DNA from: JAPOXR01 sp965214695
Lineage (GTDB): Bacteria > Pseudomonadota > Alphaproteobacteria > Rhodobacterales > Rhodobacteraceae
Assembly (NCBI GenBank): GCA_965214695.1
Contig: OZ243967.1
Location: 372,001-436,000, forward strand
Direction: 5' to 3'
Length of the DNA stretch: 64,000 nt
Under the pieces are notes generated by a model. The model made no database searches. It saw only the letters and a program-made list of their open reading frames with translations, and had not been told where the DNA came from. Positions 26,155-36,743 of this stretch are shown here, piece by piece. A program made the position numbers and the translations under genes. Each line of letters starts with the position of its first letter. Positions within the stretch are counted from its first letter, which is position 1.

Positions 26155-27405
26155 ATGGCAGCGCCGCCTGTGGCCACCAGGACAAGTTGCGATATCGTTG
26201 TTGCCGGCGCTGGCCTGGCCGGCAAGCTGGCCACGGCAGTCCTTGCCGGCATGGGCTGGCATGTTGTCTGTTGCGACGACCGCCCAGGCGACCGGCAAGG
26301 GAAGGCGGGCGAAGGCGACAACCGGGTAACGGCATTGCTGTGGCCGTCCCGGAACATCCTGGAGCGGGCCGGGATCTGGCAGGCTGTCAGCAACAATTCG
26401 CGACCACTGCAGCAGTTGCAAATTGTCGATGCCGGACAATCGTCGGCTGGCCAGGTCTTCGAATTTCACAGCCGTGAAATCGGCAAACCCTGTTTCGGCT
26501 GGACCATTCGCAACTCGGTGCTGCACGGAATGCTGGATGCGCAGATCGCCGCCCTGGCGGGAGCGACCATGATGTCCGGCGCCAGGATCGACCGGGTCGT
26601 CGGACGGCATCGTGACCTGTTTTGCCTGCTTCCCGGCGCTACCTCCCTGCAATGCCGGTTGCTGGTGGCGGCCGATGGCCGAAACTCGCAGATACGGGCC
26701 GGCATGGGCTTCAGCATGGTCGGACCGGGAGGCGGTCTCGGCGCATTGAGTTTCAATGTCGGACACGAGAGTCCAAATCTTGGCATTACCCGTGAAATCT
26801 ATTTGGAGGGCGAGACCCTTACCCTGATTCCGCTTCCCGGCACCGAACATCAATCGTCAGTGGTGTGGATTGCCGGCAACCAGCGAACCATGGAGCTCGC
26901 GTCCATGCCCGGGGATAATTTCGGGCAGCAACTGGAGGAACGCACGGCAAACCTGCCCGGTAAACTGTCACTGGAATCGGACCGGTTGCGCTGGCCGGTC
27001 GTGACCCGGGTATCAACGGGGATGGGGTCCGGTCGTATCATCCTGGTCGGCGAGGCGGCGCATTTGGTGCCGCCAATCGGCGCCCAGGGCTTCAACATGA
27101 CCGTCGCCGATCTCTCGGCGTTGGTGGCGGCGGTGGAACGATCTCCCGGTGATCCGGGGTCACCGCATGTCGTGGGCCAGTACAGCCGGCAGCGGAGAAT
27201 CGACATGACGGCAGCCACTTTTGCCGTGGGAGCGCTGGGGCTGGTGGCGGCCTCGGAGAGCCGGGCGGTGCACCAACTGCGCAACCGGTTGCTGACGCTC
27301 CTGCACGGCCAACCCGTTCTCCGCCGGAGCCTGATGAATTCGGGTCTCACGGTGGCGGGCGGATTGAGACCGGCGCTGCGGGTGCATTCTGAAAGCCATG
27401 GTTGA
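26155..27405 (+). CDS. UbiH/UbiF/COQ6-family FAD-dependent hydroxylase
   Basis: A 416-residue group A flavoprotein monooxygenase. GAGLAGKLATAVL near the N-terminus binds the ADP of FAD, AADGRNSQIRAGMG is the DG motif, and GRIILVGEAAHLVPPIGAQGFN is the second FAD motif. In the latter the usual GDAAH reads GEAAH, a conservative Asp-to-Glu change at the ribityl-binding residue. Members hydroxylate ubiquinone precursors, and the position on the ring varies. The ATG at 26155 was preferred over an upstream TTG at 26110 that overlaps glmM. No other ubiquinone genes are adjacent. Confidence 0.85.
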   Translation: MAAPPVATRTSCDIVVAGAGLAGKLATAVLAGMGWHVVCCDDRPGDRQGKAGEGDNRVTALLWPSRNILERAGIWQAVSNNSRPLQQLQIVDAGQSSAGQVFEFHSREIGKPCFGWTIRNSVLHGMLDAQIAALAGATMMSGARIDRVVGRHRDLFCLLPGATSLQCRLLVAADGRNSQIRAGMGFSMVGPGGGLGALSFNVGHESPNLGITREIYLEGETLTLIPLPGTEHQSSVVWIAGNQRTMELASMPGDNFGQQLEERTANLPGKLSLESDRLRWPVVTRVSTGMGSGRIILVGEAAHLVPPIGAQGFNMTVADLSALVAAVERSPGDPGSPHVVGQYSRQRRIDMTAATFAVGALGLVAASESRAVHQLRNRLLTLLHGQPVLRRSLMNSGLTVAGGLRPALRVHSESHG

Positions 27406-27521
27406 CGTCCCGGTCCTGTTTCGCGTTTGATCGCGTGCCGAAAAGGGCTTAGACGCGACAGCTTCATCTTGCCCATTCGGGCAGTCATACCACATCGTCA
27501 CCGGGCAGCTTGGAGGCAGGA

Positions 27522-28544
27522 ATGCGAGTTTATTATGATCGTGATTGTGACATCAATCTTATCAAGGACAAGAAGATTGCGATTCTCGGCTATGGCTCGC
27601 AGGGCCATGCCCACGCACTCAATCTCAAGGATTCCGGGGCAGGAAACCTTGCGGTCGCGTTGCGCGAAGGATCGCCATCGGCAAAGAAGGCCGAGGCATC
27701 CGGGTTGGCGGTCATGGGAATCGAGGCCGCCGCCGCGTGGTGTGATCTCATCATGTTTACCATGCCCGACGAGTTGCAGGCTGCAACCTACCGGGACCGC
27801 GTGCACGACCACCTGCGCGAAGGTACTGCCATTGCCTTTGCCCATGGGTTGAATGTCCACTTCAAGCTGATTGATCCGAAGCCCGGCGTCGACGTGGTGA
27901 TGATTGCTCCCAAGGGTCCGGGCCACACTGTCCGCGGCGAATTCGTCAATGGCGGCGGCGTTCCCTGCCTGGTGGCGGTGGATCGTGATGCCACTGGCCG
28001 GGCATTGGAGACGGCACTGTCATATTGCTCGGCAATCGGCGGCGGGCGATCCGGCATCATCGAGACCGACTTCAAGGAAGAATGCGAGACCGACCTCTTT
28101 GGTGAGCAGGCCGTGTTGTGCGGTGGGATGATCGAGTTGATCCGTTGCGGATACGAGACCCTGGTCGAGGCAGGATATGCGCCGGAGATGGCGTATTTCG
28201 AGTGCCTTCACGAGGTCAAACTCATCGTCGATCTGATTTATGAAGGCGGTATCGCCAATATGAACTACTCGATATCCAACACTGCCGAGTATGGCGAGTA
28301 TGTCTCCGGGCCCAGGATCCTGCCATACGAGGAGACCAAGGCCAGGATGCGGGAAATTCTCCACGACATCCAGACCGGCAAATTTACTGCCCAATGGATG
28401 CAGGAATGCCAGGCAGGCCAGCCATCCTTCAAGGCCATGCGACGGATCAATGATTCGCACGGGATCGAGGAAGTTGGCAGGAAATTGCGAGGCATGATGC
28501 CGTGGATCGCCGAAGGCCAGCTGGTCGATCGCGACCGGAACTGA
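27522..28544 (+). CDS. ilvC: Ketol-acid reductoisomerase (NADP+), class I
   Basis: A 340-residue class I enzyme. ILGYGSQGHAHALNLKDSG is the Rossmann motif, and ALREGSPSAKKAE, with Arg and Ser in the specificity loop, fits NADPH. HGLNVHF, IAPKGPGHTVRGEF and EQAVLCGG follow, then the helical C-terminal domain with YECLHEVKLIVDLIYEGG-like sequence holding the Mg ligands. It catalyses the second common step of valine, leucine and isoleucine synthesis. GGAGG at 27512 supports the ATG at 27522. A good terminator follows. Confidence 0.96.
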   Translation: MRVYYDRDCDINLIKDKKIAILGYGSQGHAHALNLKDSGAGNLAVALREGSPSAKKAEASGLAVMGIEAAAAWCDLIMFTMPDELQAATYRDRVHDHLREGTAIAFAHGLNVHFKLIDPKPGVDVVMIAPKGPGHTVRGEFVNGGGVPCLVAVDRDATGRALETALSYCSAIGGGRSGIIETDFKEECETDLFGEQAVLCGGMIELIRCGYETLVEAGYAPEMAYFECLHEVKLIVDLIYEGGIANMNYSISNTAEYGEYVSGPRILPYEETKARMREILHDIQTGKFTAQWMQECQAGQPSFKAMRRINDSHGIEEVGRKLRGMMPWIAEGQLVDRDRN

Positions 28545-28572
28545 CCACCCGCGCCACCGAAATCCGCATGCG

Positions 28573-28606
28573 AAGGCCGGGCCGACCCAATCGGCCCTGG
28601 CCTTTT
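28573..28606 (+). terminator. Rho-independent terminator after ilvC
   Basis: AAGGCCGGGCCG pairs with CGGCCC-T-GGCCTT across the 7-base loop ACCCAAT. TTTT overlaps the end of the stem. It lies 29 bases after the ilvC stop, between convergent ilvC and carA. Confidence 0.75.
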
Positions 28607-28707
28607 GCCTGGCAGTAAGGTTGGCCCTGGCCCTTGGGCATGGCCAGCCGGCTGGCGCCGGCATTTGGAACGTCAGTGAAGCCGGTCATGGTGCCGGGCA
28701 CTGTGGA

Positions 28708-29895
28708 TCAGCCAGCTTCGGTCCTTTGCATGGCGCCGGCAAATTCCTTGAACAGGTAGTAGCTGTCCTGCGGCCCCGGGCTTGCCTCGGGATGGAATTG
28801 CACCGAAAACACCGGCCGTCCGGTCATGCGAATCCCGCAATTCGAACCGTCGAAGAGCGAGCAATGAGTCTCGACAACCCCGGCAGGGAGCGACTCCCTG
28901 TCGACCATGAAGCCGTGATTCATCGAGGTGATGGCAACATTGCCGGTTCCGAGGTCCTTGACCGGATGGTTGGCGCCATGATGCCCGTGATTCATCTTGG
29001 TGGTCTGCGCCCCGAGGGCCAGCGCCAGCAGTTGGTGGCCCAGGCAAATGCCGAAAACGGGAGCATTCGAGCGGTCGAGAAGCTCCCTGATCGTACCGAC
29101 CGCGTACTCACCGGTCGCCGCCGGGTCGCCCGGGCCGTTGGACAGGAAGATACCCTCCGGCCCCCAGGCCAGGATATCGTCGGCGGTGGCACCGGCCGAA
29201 AACAGCCTGGTCCTGCATCCTGCCGAACACAGGCAGCGCAGGATGTTATGCTTTACGCCGTAATCGATAACCGCCACCCGAAACCCGGCCTCGGGTCCGA
29301 CGGTATAGCCCTCCGGCCAGGCCCATAGCGAGCCTGCCCACTCGGAGCCGCTGTCGCAGGTCACCTCGGCGGCGAGATCGGCGCCGGTCAATCCCGGGAA
29401 GCTGCCGGCCAGGCCGGCGAGGCGAATGACATCATCCTCCCCGAATTCCCCCCGTTGCCGATATTCGATCGCCGCGTGCAGGGCACCGGATTGGCGAATT
29501 GCACGGGTGAAGCGCCGCGTGTCCAGTCCGCCAACTCCCACGAGCAATCTTTGCCGCATCCAGTCATCAAGGTCGCCTTCGGCTCGCCAGTTCGACGCCT
29601 GCGATGGGTACATCCTGGTGATCATTCCCAGGGCGTGTGGCAGGGTGGCCTCGTCGTCTTCGGCAGTTGCACCGACATTGCCGATATGCGGGAAGGTGAA
29701 CATGACAATCTGTCCGGCATAGGATGGGTCGGTCATGATTTCCTGGTAGCCGGTCATGGCGGTATTGAAACAGACTTCGCCGGTTACGATGCCTTCGGCG
29801 CCATAGCCCTGCCCGGGAAACACGGTGCCATCGGCCAGAACGATGCAGGCCGTCGCCGCTCGAACCCGATCATCGAATGTGTCGCCCTGTGTCAC
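28708..29895 (-). CDS. carA: Carbamoyl-phosphate synthase small (glutaminase) subunit
   Basis: A 395-residue protein (E. coli 382). ADGTVFPGQGYGAEG and CFNTAMTGYQEIMTDPSYAGQ form the N-terminal domain. The class I glutamine amidotransferase domain has FLSNGPGDPA, GICLGHQLLALALGA (nucleophile Cys) and a C-terminal VQFHPEASPGP (His-Glu). It supplies ammonia to CarB for arginine and pyrimidine synthesis; carB is not in the window. The GTG at 29895 was chosen because AGGTGG sits seven bases ahead, while the TTG at 29901 is too close to that site. Confidence 0.96.
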   Translation of the reverse strand: MTQGDTFDDRVRAATACIVLADGTVFPGQGYGAEGIVTGEVCFNTAMTGYQEIMTDPSYAGQIVMFTFPHIGNVGATAEDDEATLPHALGMITRMYPSQASNWRAEGDLDDWMRQRLLVGVGGLDTRRFTRAIRQSGALHAAIEYRQRGEFGEDDVIRLAGLAGSFPGLTGADLAAEVTCDSGSEWAGSLWAWPEGYTVGPEAGFRVAVIDYGVKHNILRCLCSAGCRTRLFSAGATADDILAWGPEGIFLSNGPGDPAATGEYAVGTIRELLDRSNAPVFGICLGHQLLALALGAQTTKMNHGHHGANHPVKDLGTGNVAITSMNHGFMVDRESLPAGVVETHCSLFDGSNCGIRMTGRPVFSVQFHPEASPGPQDSYYLFKEFAGAMQRTEAG

Positions 29896-30267
29896 CGTCA
29901 ACCCACCTGGAATCGCTGCCGTCGAGTCTCCGGAACGGCTCGGTGCCGCTCCGGGAATATGCGTCGTTCATAGCTTCGGGTTGCGTCATTGTGAATGCCA
30001 ATCCGGAACTGTGGATCGGAATTCAGGGCAAGGCGGACCGGCGGCCTGCCCCGGTAGCCCTCCCGTTGCACGGTCGGATGTCTGCAGGGCTGCCTGCCGC
30101 CCCGCGGGCTCGGCCCGAACTGCCTGGCTGGCAGTTGGTCCTGAACCGGGCGCCGGCATGGCCTGGGCCAATTGCCATGCTGGCGCGCCTGGTGCCCAAT
30201 TTGCCTTGAACAGTCATGTTCGCTAGATTCCGTCTTCAGCAGCGCTATGGTGGTCGTGGAATCCTGA
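29896..30267 (+). other. 372-base divergent promoter region between carA and yqeY
   Basis: No gene is recognised. A weak promoter-like pair (TTGCCT at 30201, 17 bases, TAGATT at 30224) faces the yqeY-type gene 39 bases upstream of its start. Nothing else stands out. Confidence 0.4.
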
Positions 30268-30720
30268 ATGCGTGACCTTATACGCAGCAAACTCGAAGAG
30301 GCACTGGAAGGCGAGGACGAGATTCGCCTGTCGATGCTGCGGCTCGTCAACATGGCGATTGCCGACAAGGATCGGGTCATCAGGGAAACGCGCAAGGCCG
30401 AACGGATGTCCGATGATGCCATCCGCAGGATCCTGCGGCAGATGATCCAGCAACGCCGGAAAAGCTCGATCAATTTCGAGGAACATGGCCAGATTGATCT
30501 TGCCAACCAGGAGCGACGGGAAATCAGTATCCTGGAGGAATTGCTACCGACGATGCTGGATGAAGACCAGGTGAGGATTGCCATCGAGCACGCCATCCAC
30601 CGGACCCGGGCCCGGGGAATCCGCGACAAGGGGAGGGTGATGCAGGCGCTCAAGTCCAGGTATCCCGGGCGGATGGATTTTCGCCTCGTCGATGACATGG
30701 TCATCGACAGGCTGTCGTGA
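30268..30720 (+). CDS. GatB/YqeY-domain protein
   Basis: A 150-residue YqeY-family protein. RDLIRSKLEEALEGEDEIRLSMLRLV opens the helical domain, and QMIQQRRKSSINFEEHGQIDLANQE and LPTMLDEDQV are characteristic. The C-terminus (DKGRVMQALKSRYPGRMDF) resembles the tRNA-binding tail of GatB. It has been proposed to act in tRNA-dependent amidotransfer, but the biochemical role is not settled. In many alphaproteobacteria carA-yqeY is followed by dnaG and rpoD; here a convergent ctaD follows instead. Confidence 0.9.
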   Translation: MRDLIRSKLEEALEGEDEIRLSMLRLVNMAIADKDRVIRETRKAERMSDDAIRRILRQMIQQRRKSSINFEEHGQIDLANQERREISILEELLPTMLDEDQVRIAIEHAIHRTRARGIRDKGRVMQALKSRYPGRMDFRLVDDMVIDRLS

Positions 30721-30724
30721 AACG

Positions 30725-30747
30725 GCCGGAGTCCAGCTGACTCTGGC
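30725..30747. terminator. Possible bidirectional terminator between yqeY and ctaD
   Basis: GCCGGAGTC pairs with GACTCTGGC (one G-T pair) across a 5-base loop, five bases after the yqeY stop. No T-run follows on either strand, so strength is uncertain. Confidence 0.4.
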
Positions 30748-30792
30748 TAGGAACCTGTCCGTTTCCGGGTCTCGTCCCGCGATGATTGCCGT

Positions 30793-32469
30793 TCAGTGCC
30801 GTTGGGTCTGCTGCCAGACATCCGGCGTCGGCAATGTCTCGTAGGTATGGTGCGGCGGCGGATTGGAATGGATCCATTCCATGGTGTCGGCAGGTCCGCC
30901 CCAATATGCGGGCTCCTCGACGCGCTTTCCGGCCAACAGCGTGTAGCAGATCACCCCGATGAAGAACACGAAGGAGGCGAATGACAGGAATGCGCCGTAG
31001 GAGGAGATCTCGTTCCAGAAGGCATAGGCTTCGGGATAGTCGATATACCGCCGCGGCATGCCCTGGCGCCCCAGGAAGTGCTGGGGAAAGAAGGTCAGGT
31101 TGGAGCCGATGAACATCATCCAGAAGTGAAGCTTGCCGGCCCATTCCGGGTATTGCCGGCCGGACATCTTGCCGATCCAGTAATAGATGCCGGCAAAGAT
31201 GCAGAACACGGCGCCCAGTGACATCACGTAGTGAAAGTGTGCCACGACATAGTAGGTGTCATGGTAGGCCCGGTCGACGGCGGGCTGGCTCAGGACAATC
31301 CCTGTCACGCCGCCGAGGGTAAACAGGAACAGGAAGCCGAATGCCCAGAGCATGGGGGTCTTGAGCTGCACTGAGCCACCCCACATGGTGGCGATCCAGG
31401 AGAAGATCTTGATGCCGGTCGGAACCGCGATGACCATCGTCGCCAGCATGAAGTAGGATTGCTGCGTGAGGCTCATCCCGACCGTGTACATGTGGTGTGC
31501 CCAGACCACGAAGCCGAGCGCCCCGATGCCAACCATGGCATAGACCATCGGCAGGTAACCGAAGATCGGTTTCCTGGAGAAGGTCGAGATCACGTGCGAG
31601 ATGATTCCGAAGCCGGGAACGATGATGATGTAGACTTCCGGATGTCCGAAGAACCACAACAGGTGCTGGTAGAGAATCGGGTCGCCACCACCGGCGGCAT
31701 CAAAGAAGGTGGTGCCGAAATTCCGGTCCGTCAGCAGCATGGTGATGGCGCCGGCCAGCACCGGCAGCGAGAGAAGAATCAGCCATCCGGTCACGAAGAT
31801 CGACCAGGCAAAAAGCGGCACCTTGTGCAGCGTCATTCCCGGTGCACGCATGTTCAGGAATGTCGTGATCATGTTGATGGCGCCGAGAATCGACGAAGCA
31901 CCGGACACGTGGACGGCAAAGATTGCCAAATCCATCGACATCCCGGCCTCGCGGGTCGAGAGCGGGGCGTACAGCACCCAGCCAACCCCGGAGCCGGATT
32001 GCCCGTTTCCGCCGGGCGCCAGCACCGAGGCGACGGCAAGAGACGAGCCGGCGACGAACATCCAGTAGCTGAGATTGTTCAGGCGCGGGAATGCCATGTC
32101 GGGTGCGCCGATCATCAGCGGCATGAAATAGTTTCCAAAACCGCCAAACAGTGCCGGAATGACTACGAAAAACATCATCAGCACGCCGTGGCCCGTAATC
32201 AGCACATTCCACAAATGCCCGTTGGGTGTGCAATCCTCGGCCGCCGCCGCCAGCAGGCTTGCCCCTTCGAGGCACATGTACTGGACGCCCGGTTCCATGA
32301 GTTCCATTCGCATGTACACCGTGAACAGAACGGATATGAACCCGACGAGCGCCGCTGTCACGATGTAGAGGATTCCGATGTCCTTGTGGTTCGTGGACAT
32401 GAACCACCGGGTAAAGAATCCGGCATGTCCATCGTGATGGTCATCCAAGTGAACCGTTGCGTCAGCCAT
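30793..32469 (-). CDS. ctaD: Cytochrome c oxidase subunit I, aa3-type
   Basis: A 558-residue, 12-helix haem-copper oxidase subunit. MSTNHKDIGILYIV opens the first helix. WNVLITGHGVLMMFFVV contains the haem a ligand, and WFFGHPEVYIIIVPGFGI contains the CuB His, the D-channel Glu and the cross-linked Tyr of type A1 oxidases. VVWAHHMYTVG gives two CuB His, and YHDTYYVVAHFHYV the haem a3 and haem a ligands. It reduces O2 and pumps protons in the inner membrane. ctaC, ctaB and ctaE are not nearby; a solitary ctaD is also found in Rhodobacter and Paracoccus. Confidence 0.97.
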   Translation of the reverse strand: MADATVHLDDHHDGHAGFFTRWFMSTNHKDIGILYIVTAALVGFISVLFTVYMRMELMEPGVQYMCLEGASLLAAAAEDCTPNGHLWNVLITGHGVLMMFFVVIPALFGGFGNYFMPLMIGAPDMAFPRLNNLSYWMFVAGSSLAVASVLAPGGNGQSGSGVGWVLYAPLSTREAGMSMDLAIFAVHVSGASSILGAINMITTFLNMRAPGMTLHKVPLFAWSIFVTGWLILLSLPVLAGAITMLLTDRNFGTTFFDAAGGGDPILYQHLLWFFGHPEVYIIIVPGFGIISHVISTFSRKPIFGYLPMVYAMVGIGALGFVVWAHHMYTVGMSLTQQSYFMLATMVIAVPTGIKIFSWIATMWGGSVQLKTPMLWAFGFLFLFTLGGVTGIVLSQPAVDRAYHDTYYVVAHFHYVMSLGAVFCIFAGIYYWIGKMSGRQYPEWAGKLHFWMMFIGSNLTFFPQHFLGRQGMPRRYIDYPEAYAFWNEISSYGAFLSFASFVFFIGVICYTLLAGKRVEEPAYWGGPADTMEWIHSNPPPHHTYETLPTPDVWQQTQRH

Positions 32470-32569
32470 TACCGTTCCTCACGACCGTTTTCGCCCTGCA
32501 GGCCTATTCTGCAGGGGTGCGCATCAAGCGCACCAATAGTTCAACGGCAACAAAGTCTCAACCGCCAGT

Positions 32570-33265
32570 TTACCGGTCACTGCTGCCGGGCCGGTCGCGG
32601 GAAGCCGCCATTGCCGCCGGTTCTCCTGCCACGCCAAACGCCTGCTCGAAATTGGCCTTCAGGCATTGATCAAGGTCGGCCGGCGAGGCATCGCAACCAA
32701 GCTCCCGCATGCTGGTTATCCCGAATTCCTCGATGCCGCATGGTATGATGGCCCGGTAGTGATCAAGGTCCGGTGTCAGGTTGATCGATACGCCGTGAAA
32801 GCTGACCCAGCGGCGAAGACGAATCCCGATGGCGGCAATCTTGCTCTCGCTTCCATCGGCCCGCACCACCCACACGCCGACCCGACCAGGACGGATGCAG
32901 GCCTCGATTCCGAATTCGGCCAGTGTCATCATTACCCAGCCTTCCACGGCGCTTATGAACTGCCTGACATCGCGGCTACGCCGGTTCAAATCCAGCATGA
33001 GATAGGCAATCCTCTGCCCGGGTCCGTGATAGGTCACCTGGCCGCCACGGCTCACGCGGTGAACCGGGAATCGTCGTGTATCGAGGATGTCGCCCGTGCT
33101 GCCACTGGTTCCCATGGTGAGGATCGGTGGATGCTCGAGCAGCCACACCGCCTCGTCTTCCCTGCCGGCGCCGATCGCCGCCACCCGCCGCTCCATCTCC
33201 GCTACTGCCTCTGGCAGATCAACCGGTGCAGATGCGGTAATCCATTCGACCATCGGGATTCTCAT
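32570..33265 (-). CDS. lipB: Octanoyl-[acyl carrier protein]-protein N-octanoyltransferase
   Basis: A 231-residue LipB. EHPPILTMG, RGGQVTYHGPGQRIAYLMLDL, the catalytic Lys in SKIAAIGIRLRRWVSFHG and the Cys in IIPCGIEEFGITSM are in order. It transfers octanoyl groups from ACP to lipoyl domains of 2-oxoacid dehydrogenases; LipA would then insert sulfur. The ATG at 33265 gives a length near the E. coli 213. A longer in-frame extension to 33430 carries no family sequence. Codon 5 is another possible start. Confidence 0.93.
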   Translation of the reverse strand: MRIPMVEWITASAPVDLPEAVAEMERRVAAIGAGREDEAVWLLEHPPILTMGTSGSTGDILDTRRFPVHRVSRGGQVTYHGPGQRIAYLMLDLNRRSRDVRQFISAVEGWVMMTLAEFGIEACIRPGRVGVWVVRADGSESKIAAIGIRLRRWVSFHGVSINLTPDLDHYRAIIPCGIEEFGITSMRELGCDASPADLDQCLKANFEQAFGVAGEPAAMAASRDRPGSSDR

Positions 33266-33508
33266 GACGATACCCCGACGCTTACCGGCCATCGAGGTGA
33301 AATTGCAACCGGGCGACGAACCGCCAATCATGACGGCGATGGCCAAGCCTGCATGCTGGCTGGCAAGAGGGCCAACCGTCCAGGCGGTGCCAGGGGCGTT
33401 ACCGCAGGCAATCCGGAACCGGGTTTTCATGGTGCCGGGGAGCTCGCAGCCGATCTTTCAGCCTTCACAACCGATCTTTCCAATTGTATAGACGCTGCGT
33501 CATTTCCT

Positions 33509-33595
33509 GCGGTCGTGGCGGAATTGGTAGACGCGCAGCGTTGAGGTCGCTGTGGGATAAAACCCGTGGAAGTTCGAGTCTTCTCGACCGCACCA
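33509..33595 (+). tRNA. tRNA-Leu (anticodon GAG)
   Basis: Acceptor arms GCGGTCG and CGACCGC pair, followed by A and an encoded CCA. The D-loop contains GGTAGACGC as in tRNA-Leu. The anticodon stem CAGCG/CGCTG encloses TTGAGGT with anticodon GAG at 33543-33545. A long variable arm typical of class II tRNAs and a GTTCGAG T-loop follow. Confidence 0.96.
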
Positions 33596-33838
33596 ATCAA
33601 ATGGATCCCGGGCCGGATGTGTCTGACTGGGGCGAGGGGTGGCGCCGGTCGGGGAGTCTTGGAACCAGGTTGCCGATACCCATGCGATGCCGGACCTTCC
33701 GGCCGGACCGGTTGACAGGCCCGCCTTGCATGCCTGTCGGCGTTAACCGCTGGAACGTCCGGGCAATTCGGCATTATTCTCTGTCGTGACCCGGTTCCGC
33801 AACCGCCATTGAGGTGCAATTGCAGGTTAGGTGAGCAG

Positions 33839-34936
<1,098 letters not shown>

Positions 34937-35573
34937 CGCCCCGACATCACCGGTCCGGATGCAGGAATTTCAGCTTGAATGAGGACATGCTCGGCCAGGA
35001 AGACTGCCCGGGAGCATGCGGGGGCAGTCTCGGCCAGGATATCCGGCATGGGCTTGACCAGCGCCTGTCCGGGAGCGATGCGGTGGCCATGCCGGGTGAC
35101 CACAATTTTGCACAACGTGTCGGGCAGGATTCCCGAATTGGATTGCCTGCGCATGCGCCCGGGATCATGTCCGTCTCCTCGCCCGAAGCGGCCGATCAGG
35201 GCTGGTGCCGTCAGTGCTTCCACTATCGCCTCGACCGGGACGCTCGGGAGAGCTGGCAACGCCGGTGGTGCTCAACACCGGCCTGGCCTCGTTGGGGGCG
35301 TTCGGAAGGACCTTGGGTCTTGCCGACCGGCCTGGATCAGTTGACTGCCCCGCCTGGAGCGAATGGGAGGGCCTTGTCTGCCAGCCTGGAGCGGGCGAGA
35401 TCCGTGTCATCCGGCACGCCGGATGATGAAGATCGCGTCGGTGTTGGCGCTTGGCCAGGATGGTCGTTGACCCATGATTTTGGGGCAACCGCAACTCTTG
35501 GGGGCAAAGGGGATACGCATCGCGGTCTTCGAGGTCAGTTCGACCATGATGCCGGCAGCGAGGCTTGCAAGCA
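34937..35573 (+). other. 637-base spacer at the left edge of the sugar-acid module
   Basis: Frames on both strands lack recognisable motifs, and no terminator with a T-run was found after the ATPase gene. The spacer separates the PotA-type gene from the first gene of the inserted-looking catabolic block. It may contain decayed sequence from the insertion event. Confidence 0.4.
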
Positions 35574-36662
35574 ATGATTGACGACATCACGGTGCAGAGA
35601 TTCGAGGTTCCGCTTGTCGAGACCCTGGCTGACGCCAGGCATGGTGATCACACGCATTTCGAAATCGTGACGGCAACGGTGCGATCACGTGACGGGCTGG
35701 AAGGTACTGGATACACGTATACCGGAGGCCGGGGAGGTAGATCGATCGAGGCGTTGATCCGCCATGATCTTGTGCCCCTGCTGCTTGGCCGGAACCCGTT
35801 AGAGGTCGAATCCTTGTACGAAGCCATGCAGTGGCACGTGCATTATGTGGGGCGAGGCGGAATTGCTTCCTTTGCCATCTCGGCCATCGATATCGCATTA
35901 TGGGATCTGCGCTGCAAGGCAGCCGGAAAACCGCTCTGGCAAGTCGCAGGCGGTGCTTCGGACCGCTGCCGGGCCTATTGCGGCGGAATTGATCTCAATT
36001 TTCCACTTGCCAGGCTCCTTCGTCAGGCGGAAGGATACCTGGAGGCAGGATATAATGGAGTGAAGATCAAGGTCGGGCAGACGGAGCTGGCGGACGACAT
36101 CACAAGGGTAAAGGCAGTCCGGGGCCTGGTCGGCAAGGATGTTGCCTTCATGGTCGATGCGAATTATTCCCTGACGGTCGAGCAGTCGATCACGGCTGCA
36201 CGTGCATTCGAACCTTTCGATTTGCTCTGGTTCGAAGAACCGACGATCCCTGATGACTACAGTGGATATGGCCGGATCGCCGCGGTCACGGGCATGCCGT
36301 TGGCGATGGGCGAGAACCTTCATACCATTCACGAGTTCGAATTCGCGCTTGCCGAGTCCCGGCTTTCGTACATCCAGCCGGATGCTTCGAATTGTGGTGG
36401 CATTACCGGATGGCTGCAGGTTGCCCAACGTGCCGAGCAGGCAGGAGTTTCCGTCTGCAGCCACGGCATGCAGGAATTGCATGTCAGCCTGGTCTCAGCC
36501 CGGCCCGGCGCCGGGTGGCTCGAGGTTCACAGTTTTCCGATCGACAGCTACACGCAGCGACCCCTCGTGGTCGAAAACCACCTGGCGGTAGCGCCGCCTG
36601 ATCCCGGAATCGGCGTGACCTTCGATTGGGAAAAGCTGGCAGCAGCCAGCCGGCGCGGCTGA
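35574..36662 (+). CDS. Mandelate racemase/muconate lactonizing enzyme family protein, probable acid-sugar dehydratase
   Basis: A 362-residue enolase-superfamily enzyme. VKIKVG (K164/K166), MVDANYSL (D195), FEEP (E221) and GEN (E247) provide the base and Mg ligands. QPDASNCGGITG (D270) and CSHGM (H297) provide the His-Asp dyad of the mandelate-racemase subgroup. ELHVSLVSARPGAGWLEVH matches the C-terminal barrel edge. It is distinct from the other enolase-superfamily gene at 2135. It converges on an IlvD/Edd dehydratase gene, and both enzyme families dehydrate aldonic or aldaric acids. A TTG nine bases upstream is a less likely start. Confidence 0.88.
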   Translation: MIDDITVQRFEVPLVETLADARHGDHTHFEIVTATVRSRDGLEGTGYTYTGGRGGRSIEALIRHDLVPLLLGRNPLEVESLYEAMQWHVHYVGRGGIASFAISAIDIALWDLRCKAAGKPLWQVAGGASDRCRAYCGGIDLNFPLARLLRQAEGYLEAGYNGVKIKVGQTELADDITRVKAVRGLVGKDVAFMVDANYSLTVEQSITAARAFEPFDLLWFEEPTIPDDYSGYGRIAAVTGMPLAMGENLHTIHEFEFALAESRLSYIQPDASNCGGITGWLQVAQRAEQAGVSVCSHGMQELHVSLVSARPGAGWLEVHSFPIDSYTQRPLVVENHLAVAPPDPGIGVTFDWEKLAAASRRG

Positions 36663-36743
36663 ATCAGCTGTGAGATCCCTCGGGTTGGCCGATGGAGGTC
36701 ATTCCTGCACTCCCGGACATGGCGGGCTGAATTCTCCGGGAGT

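Noticed and set aside
24678..26396. 572-codon minus-strand frame
   Set aside because: Antisense to glmM and the UbiH-type gene; no recognisable motif despite its length.
31459..32748. 429-codon plus-strand frame
   Set aside because: Antisense to ctaD, whose protein is unmistakable; composition is His/Arg-rich as expected of an antisense shadow in GC-rich DNA.
33596..33838. Possible island attachment at tRNA-Leu
   Set aside because: No duplicated tRNA 3' end was seen, and the sequence downstream leads directly into the PotA-type gene.
35165..35590. 141-codon minus-strand frame in the spacer before the sugar-acid module
   Set aside because: Low-complexity Arg/Pro/Ser-rich sequence without motifs or start signals.
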